From positions 434,001 to 498,000 of the forward strand of contig NZ_CP067019.1 of assembly GCF_016599715.1 (NCBI RefSeq): a stretch of DNA of 64,000 nucleotides, given 5' to 3'. This DNA comes from Acinetobacter sp. CS-2. GTDB taxonomy: Bacteria > Pseudomonadota > Gammaproteobacteria > Pseudomonadales > Moraxellaceae. How positions within the stretch are numbered: position 1 is the first letter of the stretch; each line of letters opens with the position of its first letter. A program made the translations under genes and the position numbers. Shown here one piece after another: positions 10,101-18,910 of the stretch. The notes under the pieces are model-generated. The model did no database searches. It saw only the letters and a program-made list of their open reading frames with translations, and had not been told where the DNA came from.

Positions 10101-10550
10101 TTTCAGTTCTTCACGCACTGAACCGGAAATTTGACGGCTGATACCGCCACCTTTCGGGTTGTTTGGCATAAGCACCAAATAACGGCCAGCAAGCGAAATG
10201 AAGGTAGAAAGGGCAGCACCTTTATTACCACGTTCTTCTTTTTCCACCTGTACTAAAAGTTCGGTACCTTCAGTGATCAATTCGCGGATATTTGAAGTTT
10301 GGCGAGGATCTGCCTTGTAATACGAGTTTGCGATTTCACGCATGGACAGGAAGCCTTGACGGCCTGCACCATACTCTACAAAAACAGCTTCTAAAGAAGG
10401 TTCAACGCGAGTGACGTGACCTTTATAGATATTGGATTTTTTTTGTTCACGGGTACGATTTTCTAGATCGAAATCGTAAAGACGCTGACCAGTGACAAGT
10501 GCAACGCGAATCTCTTCGGCATGTGTTGCATTAATCAACATACGTTTCAT
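7191..10550 (-). CDS. rne: ribonuclease E
   Basis: A 1119-residue RNase E, the essential single-strand endonuclease of mRNA decay and rRNA/tRNA processing. The first ~420 residues are the catalytic half: [19 protein letters not shown], an S1 domain (about residues 35-125), the DNase I-like core with [13 protein letters not shown] and [15 protein letters not shown], and the Zn-link CPRCHGTG. The remaining ~600 residues are low-complexity, rich in Gln, Glu, Ala and Arg, as expected for a degradosome scaffold. Two related motifs KR[AV][SA]NDPR.RRR (near residues 852 and 973) bracket a well-ordered island starting [17 protein letters not shown]. Start ATG 10550 fits the family; a 20-codon extension upstream does not. 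Confidence 0.96.
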   Translation of the reverse strand: MKRMLINATHAEEIRVALVTGQRLYDFDLENRTREQKKSNIYKGHVTRVEPSLEAVFVEYGAGRQGFLSMREIANSYYKADPRQTSNIRELITEGTELLVQVEKEERGNKGAALSTFISLAGRYLVLMPNNPKGGGISRQISGSVREELKEMLASLNIPRGMSVIVRTAGIGRSQEELQLDLQHLMDLWAQIQNTASSGPSPMLVHQEAGVVTRAIRDYLRDDVAEILIDSEQAYNEAYNFVKAVMPRQIDKLKTYTLNEPLFAHFGIESQIQTAYEREVKLPSGGSIVIDQTEALVSIDINSAKSTRGHDVEDTALNTNLEAAEEIARQLRLRDIGGLVVIDFIDMTKDRNQRMVEAKLREATQSDRARIQFGQLSRFGLMEMSRQRLRPSLEEATGYVCPRCHGTGMVRDLRSLSLSIMRKVEEIALRERHGEVQVEVPVEIAAFLLNEKRHSLVYLEQTSNVRVTVLPHPHLETPHYEISYNPEGFAPTSYERTEATRSSEKELGYEASEWHLGEEQQVQQAAQQASSQPERNNKKKQQQPAIQQQTQAAAPAAPSTSPCAWLENLFVQKQATTVDQARTANNAAAAIEQMVNAGAVSRGQFGQMATAVETVPVAATSSNAYLTPNVPASNKQEQREVADKYSDKEEKSQRHNKKRNKPKEQREQVQYDNQQNQVHEEIVQVSRHEQRQEQRPEQRQDSRENKRPSRRQHAEQHADQQTEQNAVPRRDRRNQQRPERPNRHRDQSVLNEQSVQQTAAAVVVNEREPKVEVIDTPRQEVLPTALLVNVDEAKTEIVALNSAPAVVEAPITQAAPVTVEAQVPVIEKPVVAQEEKPAAAETHEPHKPRPAEKRASNDPRMRRRQKREAQARQAQAPKLSPSQVPTLGQYTVISLIRHVYGEDCSVLIEQFGLIPTFNRALVKFTEQYAATIATQATEAPAHPVTRDVAVTKAAPEAEPAPVLDLTPPKPVSDKRVANDPRERRRLAKQAAEQALEQAKQAHSQPETAPTEAMPTETVAVTEAETAPAEVAEPVVTEVVAEPTAETVVAAETVIATEETVQAAEPVQAELAVEATQDAQTQVEPTAEAEKTEGEDGDKPVRPRRPRGRPPKKATPVNES

Positions 10551-11311
10551 GGGTGTAACACCTAATAGTGATACACAGCAGGACATCGCTATACACGTAG
10601 CGAACATCACACATTACGGATCAACACCCAGATCTCAAAATGACGCAATTGTGGTCTGAGCTTTTTTACCGGCCTTTTTTTGGGCTGCGGTTTTTTGATT
10701 CACGTATTGAAGATGGCAATACGGCTTCAATCTTATAAACGATTAAAGTCACCTGAACGATTCACTGGCGGACAAACGGTGCATTAGATGTGAGTAACTT
10801 TCACTGTCACGTAGCTTGAAGATCGTCCCTTCATTAATTCATGATCGGGCGTCTTGATACGGAATTATCATCGTATCTTTGCTTTATGTGCAGATCCAAT
10901 GCATCAACGTTGTAGCCTGAATGCGACTTCAGGGTGCGACTAATCTGATGTGTATCAGTTTACGTTTAAAAACCAACTAGGTTGGCGACATATTTTTTAG
11001 GGCAAACTGATTTATGTACGAAGTACAATTAAACGCAACAGTTTGCTTTTTTGCCGATATAATAAGCCTTCGGCGTCGGCATATTCTTTAGGGACCTTTC
11101 CGTATTTAATGTGAATGGTGAAATTTAATATTGAGCTTCAAAAAAGATTGAAGTGATTAAATTTTTTCACACTAACGGTGGTATCCGTGCGCTGACTATA
11201 TCAAACCTTGCATCATCTGCCTATGGGCTAAGCTTATCTTTCTTGTGTAAAGCATAGCCCAAGTGATCAGTTTTTAATCAATTTTAGTATTTTTTGGGTC
11301 ATCGTAACTGT
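10551..11311. promoter_or_regulatory. long structured rne-rluC intergenic region, presumed rne 5' leader
   Basis: About 760 bases without a convincing gene, between divergent rne and rluC. It contains an 11-base inverted repeat with one mismatch (11225-11235 / 11250-11260), an 8-base-arm hairpin (11002-11009 / 11039-11046) enclosing a smaller TGTAC/GTACA hairpin, a CCAAC/GTTGG hairpin (10973-10985) followed by T residues on the rne strand, and a CTGAT/ATCAG hairpin (about 10945-10958). In E. coli rne has a long structured leader that RNase E binds for feedback control; that such a leader exists here is inference. Confidence 0.5.
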
Positions 11312-12274
11312 ATGAATTCTACGCAAGAATGGCAAAGTGTCACCTGGTTTGAAGTGGACGAGCATCAATTGGGTCAACGCATCGACAATTTTTTATTTTC
11401 CAGACTCAAAGGTGTGCCAAAAAGTCGGATTTATCGTTTAATCCGTGAAGGACAGGTTCGGGTCAATAAAAAGCGCGTTAAGGCGGAAACCAAACTGAAT
11501 ATTGGCGACCAGATCCGCGTCGCACCGATTCGTTTTGAACCTAAAGATGAAACGGCGGCACCGGTATCGGACAAGGTGGCACAAAGCCTGCTTAGCCGTG
11601 TGGTCTATGAAGATGAAGGGCTGATGGTGATCAATAAGCCTTCAGGCATTGCTGTGCATGGTGGTAGCGGTGTGGCCTATGGGCTGATTGAAGGTCTGCG
11701 TGCAGCCACTGGTAAGAAATATCTGGAGCTGATTCACCGTATTGACCGCGACACGTCTGGTCTGGTAATGATCAGTAAAAAACGCAGTACCTTAAAAACG
11801 CTGCAAGATTTATTGCGTGAACACAAAATCAAAAAAACCTATGCCGCGATTGTGAAAGGACAGGTGAGTCTGGATCAGCAACTCATTGATCAGCCTTTGC
11901 ATCGTTATGAGCTAGCCAATGGCGAACGTCGGGTCCGTGTTTCTAAAGAAGGCAAGGACAGTAAAACCCAGTGGAAGGTAGCAGAGCGTTTCATGCATGG
12001 CACATTGGTCTATGCTTCACCGCTATCAGGCCGTACTCATCAGATTCGTGTACATGGTTTAAGTATTGGTCATCCTTTAATTGGCGATGATAAATACGGT
12101 CATGAGACTGAATATAAGGGGCCAAAGCCGCGCCGTTTATGTTTACATGCCATGCGTCTGGAAATTCCGGGTTATCCGATCATTGAAGCACCTTTGCCTG
12201 AAGATATGCAGAGTTTGGTGGCGCAGTTAAGAGCGCAGAAAAAAGATAAACCGGTCGTTACTTTTGACGACTAG
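11312..12274 (+). CDS. rluC: 23S rRNA pseudouridine synthase RluC
   Basis: A 320-residue RluA-family pseudouridine synthase. An N-terminal S4 RNA-binding domain (about residues 15-75, SRIYRLIREGQVRVNKKRVK) precedes the catalytic domain with ELIHRIDRDTSGLVMISKK, whose aspartate is the nucleophile. The family member next to rne in gammaproteobacteria is RluC, which modifies positions 955, 2504 and 2580 (E. coli numbering) of 23S rRNA. The divergent rne-rluC arrangement supports that assignment. ATG 11312 is preferred over an upstream TTG; the ribosome site is weak. Confidence 0.92.
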   Translation: MNSTQEWQSVTWFEVDEHQLGQRIDNFLFSRLKGVPKSRIYRLIREGQVRVNKKRVKAETKLNIGDQIRVAPIRFEPKDETAAPVSDKVAQSLLSRVVYEDEGLMVINKPSGIAVHGGSGVAYGLIEGLRAATGKKYLELIHRIDRDTSGLVMISKKRSTLKTLQDLLREHKIKKTYAAIVKGQVSLDQQLIDQPLHRYELANGERRVRVSKEGKDSKTQWKVAERFMHGTLVYASPLSGRTHQIRVHGLSIGHPLIGDDKYGHETEYKGPKPRRLCLHAMRLEIPGYPIIEAPLPEDMQSLVAQLRAQKKDKPVVTFDD

Positions 12275-12283
12275 TAAGTTTTA

Positions 12284-12371
12284 ATCCTCTCCCTGAGCAG
12301 CATTGCTGCGCAAGTCTCCTTTCTTGCACGTCGTTTAAAGCAGTGCTTTAAACTCGTTCAGGAGAGGGGAC
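12284..12371. repeat. multi-hairpin intergenic repeat (REP-like), copy A
   Basis: Outer arms CCTCTCCCTGA and TCAGGAGAGG enclose three perfect or near-perfect hairpins: GCAGC/GCTGC, GCAAG/CTTGC and GTTTAAAGC/GCTTTAAAC. It sits between rluC and the HAD gene and resembles the elements at 12459, 39310 and 57219. Confidence 0.65.
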
Positions 12372-12458
12372 ATCACCTAAAATATTCTGTCATTAACTCA
12401 GACTTTGTGTAGTCAGTATTTTGATTTAGTAAAAAATGAATGACTAAGCAAAAGGGTT

Positions 12459-12492
12459 TCCCTCTCCTTGTAGGAGAGGGCTAGGGAGAGGT
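12459..12492. repeat. CTCTCC-type palindromic repeat, copy B
   Basis: A perfect CCCTCTCC/GGAGAGGG hairpin with a TTGTA loop, followed by a second GGGAGAGG arm. Same base motif as copy A, 90 bases away. Confidence 0.65.
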
Positions 12493-12531
12493 GAACAATT
12501 AAATACTGAATCAAATACTAGGAAAACATTT

Positions 12532-13200
12532 ATGAACACACCTGTAAAACTGGTCATTTTCGATTGGGATGGCACTTTATTTGATTCGGTCGGTCAAATC
12601 GTGGCGAGTTTGCAGTTCGCGGCACAACAATTCCAGCAACCTTTAACCGCTGAAGATGCCAAAAGTATTATCGGGCTAGGTTTACCGGAAGTCGCACAGC
12701 GTTTATTTCCGGCTGTGCCTAAGTTACATGCCGATATTTTACAGTCCTATTCAGAGCACTATGTTGCCAACTCAACTGGTGATCAATGGTTCGCTGGTGT
12801 TGCCGACATGTTAGAAGCATTGGCTCAAGCGGGGGTGAAACTCGCAGTCGCTACAGGCAAAAGCCGTAAAGGTCTGGATCGTGTTTTGAAGCAGACACAA
12901 AGCATGGAGCTGTTCGCGGCGACACGTGCGGCCAGTGAAACCCGATCTAAGCCACATCCTTTAATGCTGGAAGAAATTCTGACCCAAACTGGTGTCCAGG
13001 CTGAACATGCGATCATGGTTGGTGATACTTCCTATGATCTGGAAATGGCACAAAATATTGCCATGCCGCGTATAGGGGTAAGTTATGGGGTACATACTCC
13101 GGAAGTCCTTGCCCGCTATCATCCGCTGGCCATTGCAGATGAGGTCGCAGATTTGCATCAGCTTTTATTAAACCATGTGAATTTGAAACAGGCGGTTTGA
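12532..13200 (+). CDS. HAD-IA phosphatase, phosphoglycolate-phosphatase-like
   Basis: A 222-residue haloacid-dehalogenase-fold hydrolase. Motif I FDWDGTLFDS (residues 9-18) supplies the aspartate nucleophile, motif II is VATGKS, and motifs III/IV are a conserved lysine in KPHP and MVGDTSYDLEMA. The helical cap sits between motifs I and II. It belongs to the Gph/PGM-like subgroup and commonly follows rluC in gammaproteobacteria; the natural substrate cannot be fixed from sequence. It is separated from rluC by two palindromic repeats and ends in a terminator. Confidence 0.85.
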   Translation: MNTPVKLVIFDWDGTLFDSVGQIVASLQFAAQQFQQPLTAEDAKSIIGLGLPEVAQRLFPAVPKLHADILQSYSEHYVANSTGDQWFAGVADMLEALAQAGVKLAVATGKSRKGLDRVLKQTQSMELFAATRAASETRSKPHPLMLEEILTQTGVQAEHAIMVGDTSYDLEMAQNIAMPRIGVSYGVHTPEVLARYHPLAIADEVADLHQLLLNHVNLKQAV

Positions 13201-13215
13201 TCCAAGCTGAAGACT

Positions 13216-13246
13216 AAAAAGGGTGATGTAAAGTCACCTTTTTTTG
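13216..13246. terminator. bidirectional intrinsic terminator
   Basis: GGTGA/TCACC stem flanked by A and T runs, between the HAD gene and the convergent secreted-protein gene. U tracts form on both strands. Confidence 0.7.
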
Positions 13247-13327
13247 AACTTCTTTCATAAGGGTCTTTTATTTACCCCGATGGAAGAAATAAAGAGGGTC
13301 TCGGTAGTGATGCAACAAGTTTCATCT

Positions 13328-13723
13328 TTATTTCATTCTAAATTTTTGTAGTTCCGGTTTGTGATTTCCCCAGCCAGTCCAGTAATCGGTAACAGTGACC
13401 GTTTTATTCTGAATACTCATGATTTTATAAATATAGTTACGGGGCGGTGAAATTTCATTGGGACGAATCACTTCAGTCATGACAAAAATTTCTGGTGCAA
13501 TCCAGGTAATACGCCAGGCATCTTTATTATAGTAGCCGTGGCTGCAGTCCATTTCATTTTGCCATGCTGCAGCAGTCGCCTGGGCATTAAATTTTAAGCC
13601 TGCGCATTCAGCATCCGCTAAAACAAGGTATTTGCCTTTTAGTGACTGCTGATAATTCTGTGCGAAAGTTGAGCAGGAAAGGATGCTCAGTAAAATTGTA
13701 CTGAAAATGGTTTTATGGTTCAT
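13328..13723 (-). CDS. small secreted protein of unknown function
   Basis: A 131-residue protein with a clear Sec signal peptide, MNHKTIFSTILLSILSCSTF, likely cleaved after AQ near residue 22. There is a cysteine within the hydrophobic core but no lipobox in the right position, so a soluble periplasmic or secreted fate is more likely. The mature part has two further cysteines (AECAGL and MDCSHGYY), possibly one disulfide, and several Trp/Tyr residues. I do not recognise a family. It is convergent with the HAD gene and monocistronic. Confidence 0.7.
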   Translation of the reverse strand: MNHKTIFSTILLSILSCSTFAQNYQQSLKGKYLVLADAECAGLKFNAQATAAAWQNEMDCSHGYYNKDAWRITWIAPEIFVMTEVIRPNEISPPRNYIYKIMSIQNKTVTVTDYWTGWGNHKPELQKFRMK

Positions 13724-14156
13724 AAAGTAGCTGTAGTTTGTTGATTTTAAAAAATATAAATAACATTTTTAGGTCTGCTGAAATAGGGTTTTTGTACTCA
13801 AAATAAGCATTCAATCTAGTCTTTTAGTCGTAGATCGATGGTTATTTCATGAATCTGACAATCTGACATTAAGTTCATATGGGAAAACAGTTTTTATATT
13901 TGGTTCATATGGCTGTTTTTTTTAAATAAAACCAAGTTAATTTATAGGAATTAGCTATTGTCATAAATAAAATAAGTATTGGCATAAAAAGCGCAATTTT
14001 CCGATTCTAAAACTGTTTATACATATACGCGTTTGCCAAGATGGGCAGCAGCCCTTTGCTGATGGCTTTGATCAGTTCACAGATTTCTTCTTGTTGTTCA
14101 TCGCATTTCCATCGATAACGGTATAAGTCCAATTTTTGCAGTTTAAGGAAACATTG
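13724..14156. promoter_or_regulatory. mhpD upstream region with direct repeats
   Basis: About 430 bases between the divergent secreted-protein gene and mhpD. It contains a 10-base direct repeat GTTCATATGG at 13873-13882 and 13903-13912 (30 bases, about three helical turns, apart), a tandem ATCTGACA pair at 13853-13868, and a small CAGCA/TGCTG hairpin near 14045-14062. These are candidate operator sites for control of mhpDFE; no regulator gene lies beside them. Confidence 0.4.
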
Positions 14157-14954
14157 ATGTCGAATTCTGCTGTTGTTGAATCAGTTGCGCAAGCATTACG
14201 TAACGCTGAATTATCAAAAACTGCGATTGCCCCTGTTCGCCCGCAACTTGGTGGCGAAAGTGCTGACGTGGATATCGCATACGCCGTTCAGGAAGTAAAT
14301 ACAGAGCGCGCATTATCTGAAGGTCGTCGTTTGGTTGGCCGTAAAATTGGTTTGACCTCTAAAGTTGTGCAAGCGCAGCTGGGTGTAGACCAACCGGACT
14401 TCGGTATGTTGTTTGCTGACATGGCTTATGGTGATGGCGAAGCGATTCCAGCGGGTCTATTGATTCAACCCAAAGTTGAAGCAGAAATCGCGTTAATCAT
14501 CAACAAAGATTTAACCCAAGAAAAACACACTTATGCAGACATTATCAGTGCGACTGAATATGCACTGCCTGCTGTAGAAGTAGTCGATAGCCGGATTGAA
14601 AACTGGAAAATTTCATTGATTGATACGGTTGCAGATAACGCTTCTTCTGCGGCTTATGTTTTGGGTTCACGTCCTGTGAAACTTGAAAATCTTGATCTTG
14701 TAAATTGCAAAATGACCATGAAACGCGGTGAAGAAGTCGTGTCTCAAGGCGTTGGTAAAGCATGTCTGGCTAACCCGTTAAACGCTGCGGTTTGGCTGGC
14801 GGATGAAATGGTACGTCGTGGTCGTCCTTTACTTGCAGGCGACATCATCCTGACAGGTGCATTAGGTCCTATGGTTGTCGCTAACCCGGGTGATGAATTC
14901 GTGGTTGAAATTGAAGGTTTTGGTTCTGTAACTGCTGCATTCGCTGCTGAATAA
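14157..14954 (+). CDS. mhpD: 2-keto-4-pentenoate (2-hydroxypentadienoate) hydratase
   Basis: A 265-residue member of the MhpD/DmpE hydratase family, which adds water to 2-hydroxypenta-2,4-dienoate to give 4-hydroxy-2-oxovalerate in meta-cleavage pathways. Recognisable segments are GRKIGLTSKVVQAQLGVDQP (about residues 61-80), QPKVEAEIALI and the C-terminal ILTGALGPMV. It starts at ATG 14157 with AAGGAA upstream. It is the first gene of mhpD-mhpF-mhpE, whose products act in consecutive steps. The protein matches the hydratase better than the related 4-oxalocrotonate decarboxylase, an assignment favoured by context. Confidence 0.9.
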   Translation: MSNSAVVESVAQALRNAELSKTAIAPVRPQLGGESADVDIAYAVQEVNTERALSEGRRLVGRKIGLTSKVVQAQLGVDQPDFGMLFADMAYGDGEAIPAGLLIQPKVEAEIALIINKDLTQEKHTYADIISATEYALPAVEVVDSRIENWKISLIDTVADNASSAAYVLGSRPVKLENLDLVNCKMTMKRGEEVVSQGVGKACLANPLNAAVWLADEMVRRGRPLLAGDIILTGALGPMVVANPGDEFVVEIEGFGSVTAAFAAE

Positions 14955-14992
14955 GTCCAGATTTTAAGAGCGTTTTTTAAGAGAAATTGTTC

Positions 14993-15889
14993 ATGAAGAA
15001 GATTAAATGTGCATTGATCGGTCCAGGCAACATTGGTACTGACTTGCTATATAAATTACAACGCAGTGAATTTCTAGAGCCAGTATGGATGGTGGGTATT
15101 GACCCAACTTCTGAAGGTTTGGCACGTGCTGCGAAAATGGGTTTAAAAACCACTGCTGACGGTGTAGACGGTTTACTTCCTCACGTTCTGGAAGACGACA
15201 TCAAAATTGCATTCGATGCAACTTCTGCCTACGTTCACGCTGAAAACAGCCGCAAGTTGAATGAACTTGGCGTGTTGATGATTGACTTGACGCCTGCTGC
15301 GATCGGTCCATTCTGTGTACCACCAGTAAACCTGGAAGCTTTGTTAGACGCGGGCGAAGTACCAAACGTAAACATGGTAACTTGTGGTGGTCAGGCAACG
15401 ATTCCTATGGTTGCAGCAATTTCACGTGTTCAAGCAGTTGAATATGGTGAAATCATTGCTACTGTATCGACTAAATCTGTAGGTCCAGGTACACGTAAAA
15501 ACATCGACGAATTCACTCGTACTACAGCCGGTGCGATTGAAAAAGTTGGTGGTGCTAAAGCGGGTAAAGCGATCATCATTATTAACCCGGCAGAGCCACC
15601 ACTGATGATGCGTGATACGGTTCACTGTCTGGTTGAAGGCGAACCAGATCAGGCGGCAATCACAGAATCTGTGCATGCGATGATCAAGGAAGTTCAAAAA
15701 TACGTGCCAGGTTACAAACTGGTAAACGGTCCAGTATTTGATGGTAACCGTGTATCCATCTTCCTGGAAGTTGAAGGCCTGGGCGATTACCTGCCTAAAT
15801 ATGCCGGTAACCTCGACATTATGACTGCAGCAGCTGCGCGTACCGCAGAAATGTTTGCAGAACGTGTTTTAAACGCAGTTGAAGCATAA
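14993..15889 (+). CDS. mhpF: acetaldehyde dehydrogenase (acetylating)
   Basis: A 298-residue enzyme that oxidises acetaldehyde to acetyl-CoA with NAD. The Rossmann motif is [12 protein letters not shown] (residues 7-18) and the catalytic cysteine lies in VTCGGQ (C131). The family forms a channelling complex with the aldolase encoded immediately downstream, which protects the cell from free acetaldehyde. The start at ATG 14993 is two codons inside the longest frame. The gap to mhpD is 38 bases and to mhpE 11 bases, so one operon is likely. Confidence 0.95.
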   Translation: MKKIKCALIGPGNIGTDLLYKLQRSEFLEPVWMVGIDPTSEGLARAAKMGLKTTADGVDGLLPHVLEDDIKIAFDATSAYVHAENSRKLNELGVLMIDLTPAAIGPFCVPPVNLEALLDAGEVPNVNMVTCGGQATIPMVAAISRVQAVEYGEIIATVSTKSVGPGTRKNIDEFTRTTAGAIEKVGGAKAGKAIIIINPAEPPLMMRDTVHCLVEGEPDQAAITESVHAMIKEVQKYVPGYKLVNGPVFDGNRVSIFLEVEGLGDYLPKYAGNLDIMTAAAARTAEMFAERVLNAVEA

Positions 15890-15900
15890 GGAGCATCTTC

Positions 15901-16920
15901 ATGTCTAAGATTATTATTAATGATATGACTTTACGTGATGGCATGCATCCTATGCGCCATCAAACTACACCTGAGCAAATGGTTGCGATTGCAACTGCTC
16001 TGGATGATGCAGGTGTCCCTTTAATTGAAGTTACACACGGTGACGGCTTGGGCGGTAACTCTGTGAACTACGGTTTTGCAGCGGCAACCGATGAAGAATA
16101 TTTGAAGGCAGTGATTCCAAACCTGAAACAGGCAAAAGTATCTGCACTTTTACTGCCGGGTATTGGTACGGTTGATCACTTGCAAATGGCGCATGATGTT
16201 GGTGTTTCTACCATTCGTGTGGCAACGCATTCAACTGAAGCTGACGTTTCTGAACAGCACATTACTGCTGCACGTAAACTCGGTATGGACACTGTGGGCT
16301 TCTTGATGATGGCACACATGGCTTCTCCAGAAAAACTGTTGGAAGAAGCACAAAAAATGGTGTCTTACGGTGCAAACTGTATCTATGTAACGGATTCTGC
16401 AGGTTACATGCTTCCTCAAGACGTGACTGACCGCGTAGGTATTTTACGTGCCAACCTGGGTTCAGACATCGAAATCGGTTTCCATGGTCACCATAACCTG
16501 GGTATGGGTGTTGCAAACTCTGTATCTGCTGTGACTGCTGGTGCAACGCGTGTTGACTTGGCTTCTGCTGGTTTAGGTGCAGGTGCAGGTAATACACCAC
16601 TTGAACTGTTTGTTGCGGTTGCTAACCGTATGCAAATTGAAACCGGTGTAGACTTGTTTAAGGTTCAAGACGTTGCAGAAGATCTGATCATTCCAATGAT
16701 GACCCATCAGATTCGTGCTGACCGTGACGCAGCGACTTTAGGTTATGCGGGCGTTTACTCTTCATTCCTGTTGTTTGCTAAACGTGCAGAAGCGAAATAT
16801 GGAGTATCTGCGCGTGAAATCCTGATGGAACTGGGTCGCCGTGGTACTGTAGGTGGTCAGGAAGACATGATTGAAGACTTGGCATTGACCATGTCTAAAG
16901 CTAAAGAAGCTAATGCTTAA
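15901..16920 (+). CDS. mhpE: 4-hydroxy-2-oxovalerate aldolase
   Basis: A 339-residue DRE-TIM metallolyase that splits 4-hydroxy-2-oxovalerate to pyruvate and acetaldehyde, the latter passed to MhpF. It opens with [17 protein letters not shown], where the Arg-Asp pair and following His are active-site residues, and [15 protein letters not shown] (about residues 197-211) supplies the metal-binding histidines. The C-terminal helical domain that contacts the dehydrogenase is present. AGGAG lies seven bases before the ATG, and an intrinsic terminator follows. Confidence 0.95.
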   Translation: MSKIIINDMTLRDGMHPMRHQTTPEQMVAIATALDDAGVPLIEVTHGDGLGGNSVNYGFAAATDEEYLKAVIPNLKQAKVSALLLPGIGTVDHLQMAHDVGVSTIRVATHSTEADVSEQHITAARKLGMDTVGFLMMAHMASPEKLLEEAQKMVSYGANCIYVTDSAGYMLPQDVTDRVGILRANLGSDIEIGFHGHHNLGMGVANSVSAVTAGATRVDLASAGLGAGAGNTPLELFVAVANRMQIETGVDLFKVQDVAEDLIIPMMTHQIRADRDAATLGYAGVYSSFLLFAKRAEAKYGVSAREILMELGRRGTVGGQEDMIEDLALTMSKAKEANA

Positions 16921-16939
16921 TCTGCTTTAAGTTGAAGCA

Positions 16940-16970
16940 AAAAAAAAGCGTCCGAAAGGGCGCTTTTTTT
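16940..16970 (+). terminator. intrinsic terminator of mhpDFE
   Basis: GCGTCC-GAAA-GGGCGC stem-loop with a GNRA loop and a T7 tail, 20 bases past the mhpE stop. Confidence 0.9.
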
Positions 16971-17351
16971 ATGGCTAGACCTTGATTTTACACTTGAGTT
17001 TATAGATAAAAAATATCATATCATAGGATAGTTATATTAATATAATCAATTATTTAAGTGGTTTTAGTTCTGGGTTAAACTTAAAAGCGATTAATCAATT
17101 TTTTTTTGCGGTCAAAAAGCCTAGGTTATTTAAAAATAAACACTGAAACAAAGGTTTAACAAAAATGAAATGAAAGGAAGATAAAATGACTTATTGTTTA
17201 AAGTTCTTAACGTGATTTGAATCACTAAAATAAAAAAAAGCAGAAATAGCCATAAAGGCAATAAATCTTAATACTCTGGTCGGATTTCGTTTTTTGTGAT
17301 TGTTTAGCATGATGGCGTCATAGCTTAATTTGATTACTAGGGAATTCAGCC
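16971..17351. promoter_or_regulatory. porin upstream region with a possible nine-codon leader ORF
   Basis: About 380 AT-rich bases before the porin. A nine-codon ORF (17186-17215, MTYCLKFLT) sits behind a strong AAAGGAAG ribosome site and is followed at once by a GTGAT/ATCAC hairpin. Nothing else is clear. The leader ORF could be regulatory or chance. Confidence 0.3.
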
Positions 17352-18617
17352 ATGCGTCGTCAAAACTTATGGATAGCAATGCTTGCTGCGACAGCAACTT
17401 TAGGAACAACTGCATCGAATGCAGATTTTGTTGACGACAGTAATGTCCAATTAAAATTTAAAAACTTTTATTTAGACCGTCAGTATGCGGATCTTCCGCA
17501 AAACAACTGGGGTTCTTGGTCTCAAGGCATCACCCTGGATGCCAAATCGGGTTATCAGGACATTGGTGGCGGTATTCAAGTGGGTGCAGACCTTTTGGTG
17601 CAGCACGCATTTAAATTGAATGGCCGTGATAAAAATGCGGACTGGGTTTTGCCGCATGATGGTAAAGAGTCGAAAGACAATTTTGGTAAAGTTGGTGCAA
17701 CTTTAAAAGCCAAAGTTTCACAAACTGAATTAAAAGTCGGTGAGTTATTACCGGTATCTCCAGTACTGGTATTCGATCCATCACGTCAGTTATTGACGAC
17801 TTATAGCGGTGCATGGTTAGAGTCTAAAGAGATTAAAGATACCAAACTGACAGTGGCTTATATTGATAAGATCAATAACCGTTATGACAACCAGTTCCGT
17901 GACTTAACTTTGTTTGCACCTGCTAAGGGCAAAAAGTATTACGATAATGGTGATGCTTCTGATGGCATGTTGATTGCGGGTGTTGATCATCAGTTTACCC
18001 CTGAAATTGGCGGTAGCTACTGGTATGCAGATGTTGAAGATATTTATCAGCAGCATTATGTCGGTGCAAGTTACAAAACCAAGCTGGGTGAAAAAGCCAA
18101 GTTAGACAGCCATATCCGTTACTTTGATAACTCGGAGTCAGGTGACAAGCTGTATGGTGATATTGATAACCAGGCGTTGTCTGTAGGCGCTAAAGTCAAT
18201 TATGGCGCACATACTGTTGGTTTGGGCTACCAGCAAATGTTTGGTGATTCTCCGTTCCCGACATTGGGTGGTTGGGTGCCGCAGCCGTACTTGGTCAACT
18301 GGGGTGTCGCAACCTTTACCAATACCAATGAAAAATCATGGGGCTTCACTTATGGCTATGATTTCTCTGGGTTGGGTGCCAAAGGTTTAAATGCTACGGC
18401 AGTATACTTCACCGGTTCAGATGCTGAGGTTAAAACCTCGGCAGGGATCTTAAAAGACCAGAAATCGGATGAGCTGAATTTGATTCTGAACTACACGGTT
18501 CCAGAAGGTAAACTTAAAGGCCTAGGCTTCCAGGCGATGTATATCGATACAGATTTCGACTGGAAATCAGACTTAAAAGAGTACCGTGTAGCGACAACTT
18601 ATACCTACAAGTTCTAA
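17352..18617 (+). CDS. OprD-family outer-membrane porin
   Basis: A 421-residue protein with a signal peptide (residues 1-24, ending ASNA) followed by DSNVQLKFKNFYLDR, the usual start of OprD/OccD-type 18-strand barrels. Alternating beta-strand patterning continues to a C-terminal YTYKF, the phenylalanine end needed for outer-membrane insertion. Such porins take up small carboxylates; lying between mhpE and mhpC it probably admits phenylpropanoid acids. That substrate is inference. It has its own terminator and a long upstream region, so it may be transcribed separately. Confidence 0.9.
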   Translation: MRRQNLWIAMLAATATLGTTASNADFVDDSNVQLKFKNFYLDRQYADLPQNNWGSWSQGITLDAKSGYQDIGGGIQVGADLLVQHAFKLNGRDKNADWVLPHDGKESKDNFGKVGATLKAKVSQTELKVGELLPVSPVLVFDPSRQLLTTYSGAWLESKEIKDTKLTVAYIDKINNRYDNQFRDLTLFAPAKGKKYYDNGDASDGMLIAGVDHQFTPEIGGSYWYADVEDIYQQHYVGASYKTKLGEKAKLDSHIRYFDNSESGDKLYGDIDNQALSVGAKVNYGAHTVGLGYQQMFGDSPFPTLGGWVPQPYLVNWGVATFTNTNEKSWGFTYGYDFSGLGAKGLNATAVYFTGSDAEVKTSAGILKDQKSDELNLILNYTVPEGKLKGLGFQAMYIDTDFDWKSDLKEYRVATTYTYKF

Positions 18618-18631
18618 TTAAACAGTGTAAT

Positions 18632-18663
18632 AAAAAAGCGACTTTCAATAAGTCGCTTTTTTT
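18632..18663 (+). terminator. intrinsic terminator of the porin gene
   Basis: AGCGACTT/AAGTCGCT stem with a short loop and a T7 run, about 15 bases after the stop codon. Confidence 0.9.
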
Positions 18664-18910
18664 CTATGGAGAGCACTATTTTATTATTAAATGCCTTAAT
18701 AAAAATAAGAGTTTTGATTTTAATAAAATTTTAAAAAACAAATAGTTAAATTATCGTTTTTTTATAGTATTTGATCGTAAATTTGTATCAGTTTGACTGC
18801 TTTGAACAGGTAATATAAGGCAGTAAAAAAGTAAATTTCACCGAGTCAACTTGACGTTAAATTCTGAATCAAGATGGAAACGCAAGCTAAAGACTGTACG
18901 AGGAGTATGT

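Noticed and set aside
11002..11052. Plus-strand intrinsic terminator (8-base arms then T6)
   Set aside because: No plus-strand gene lies upstream and the loop is about 29 bases; it fits better as part of the structured rne leader.
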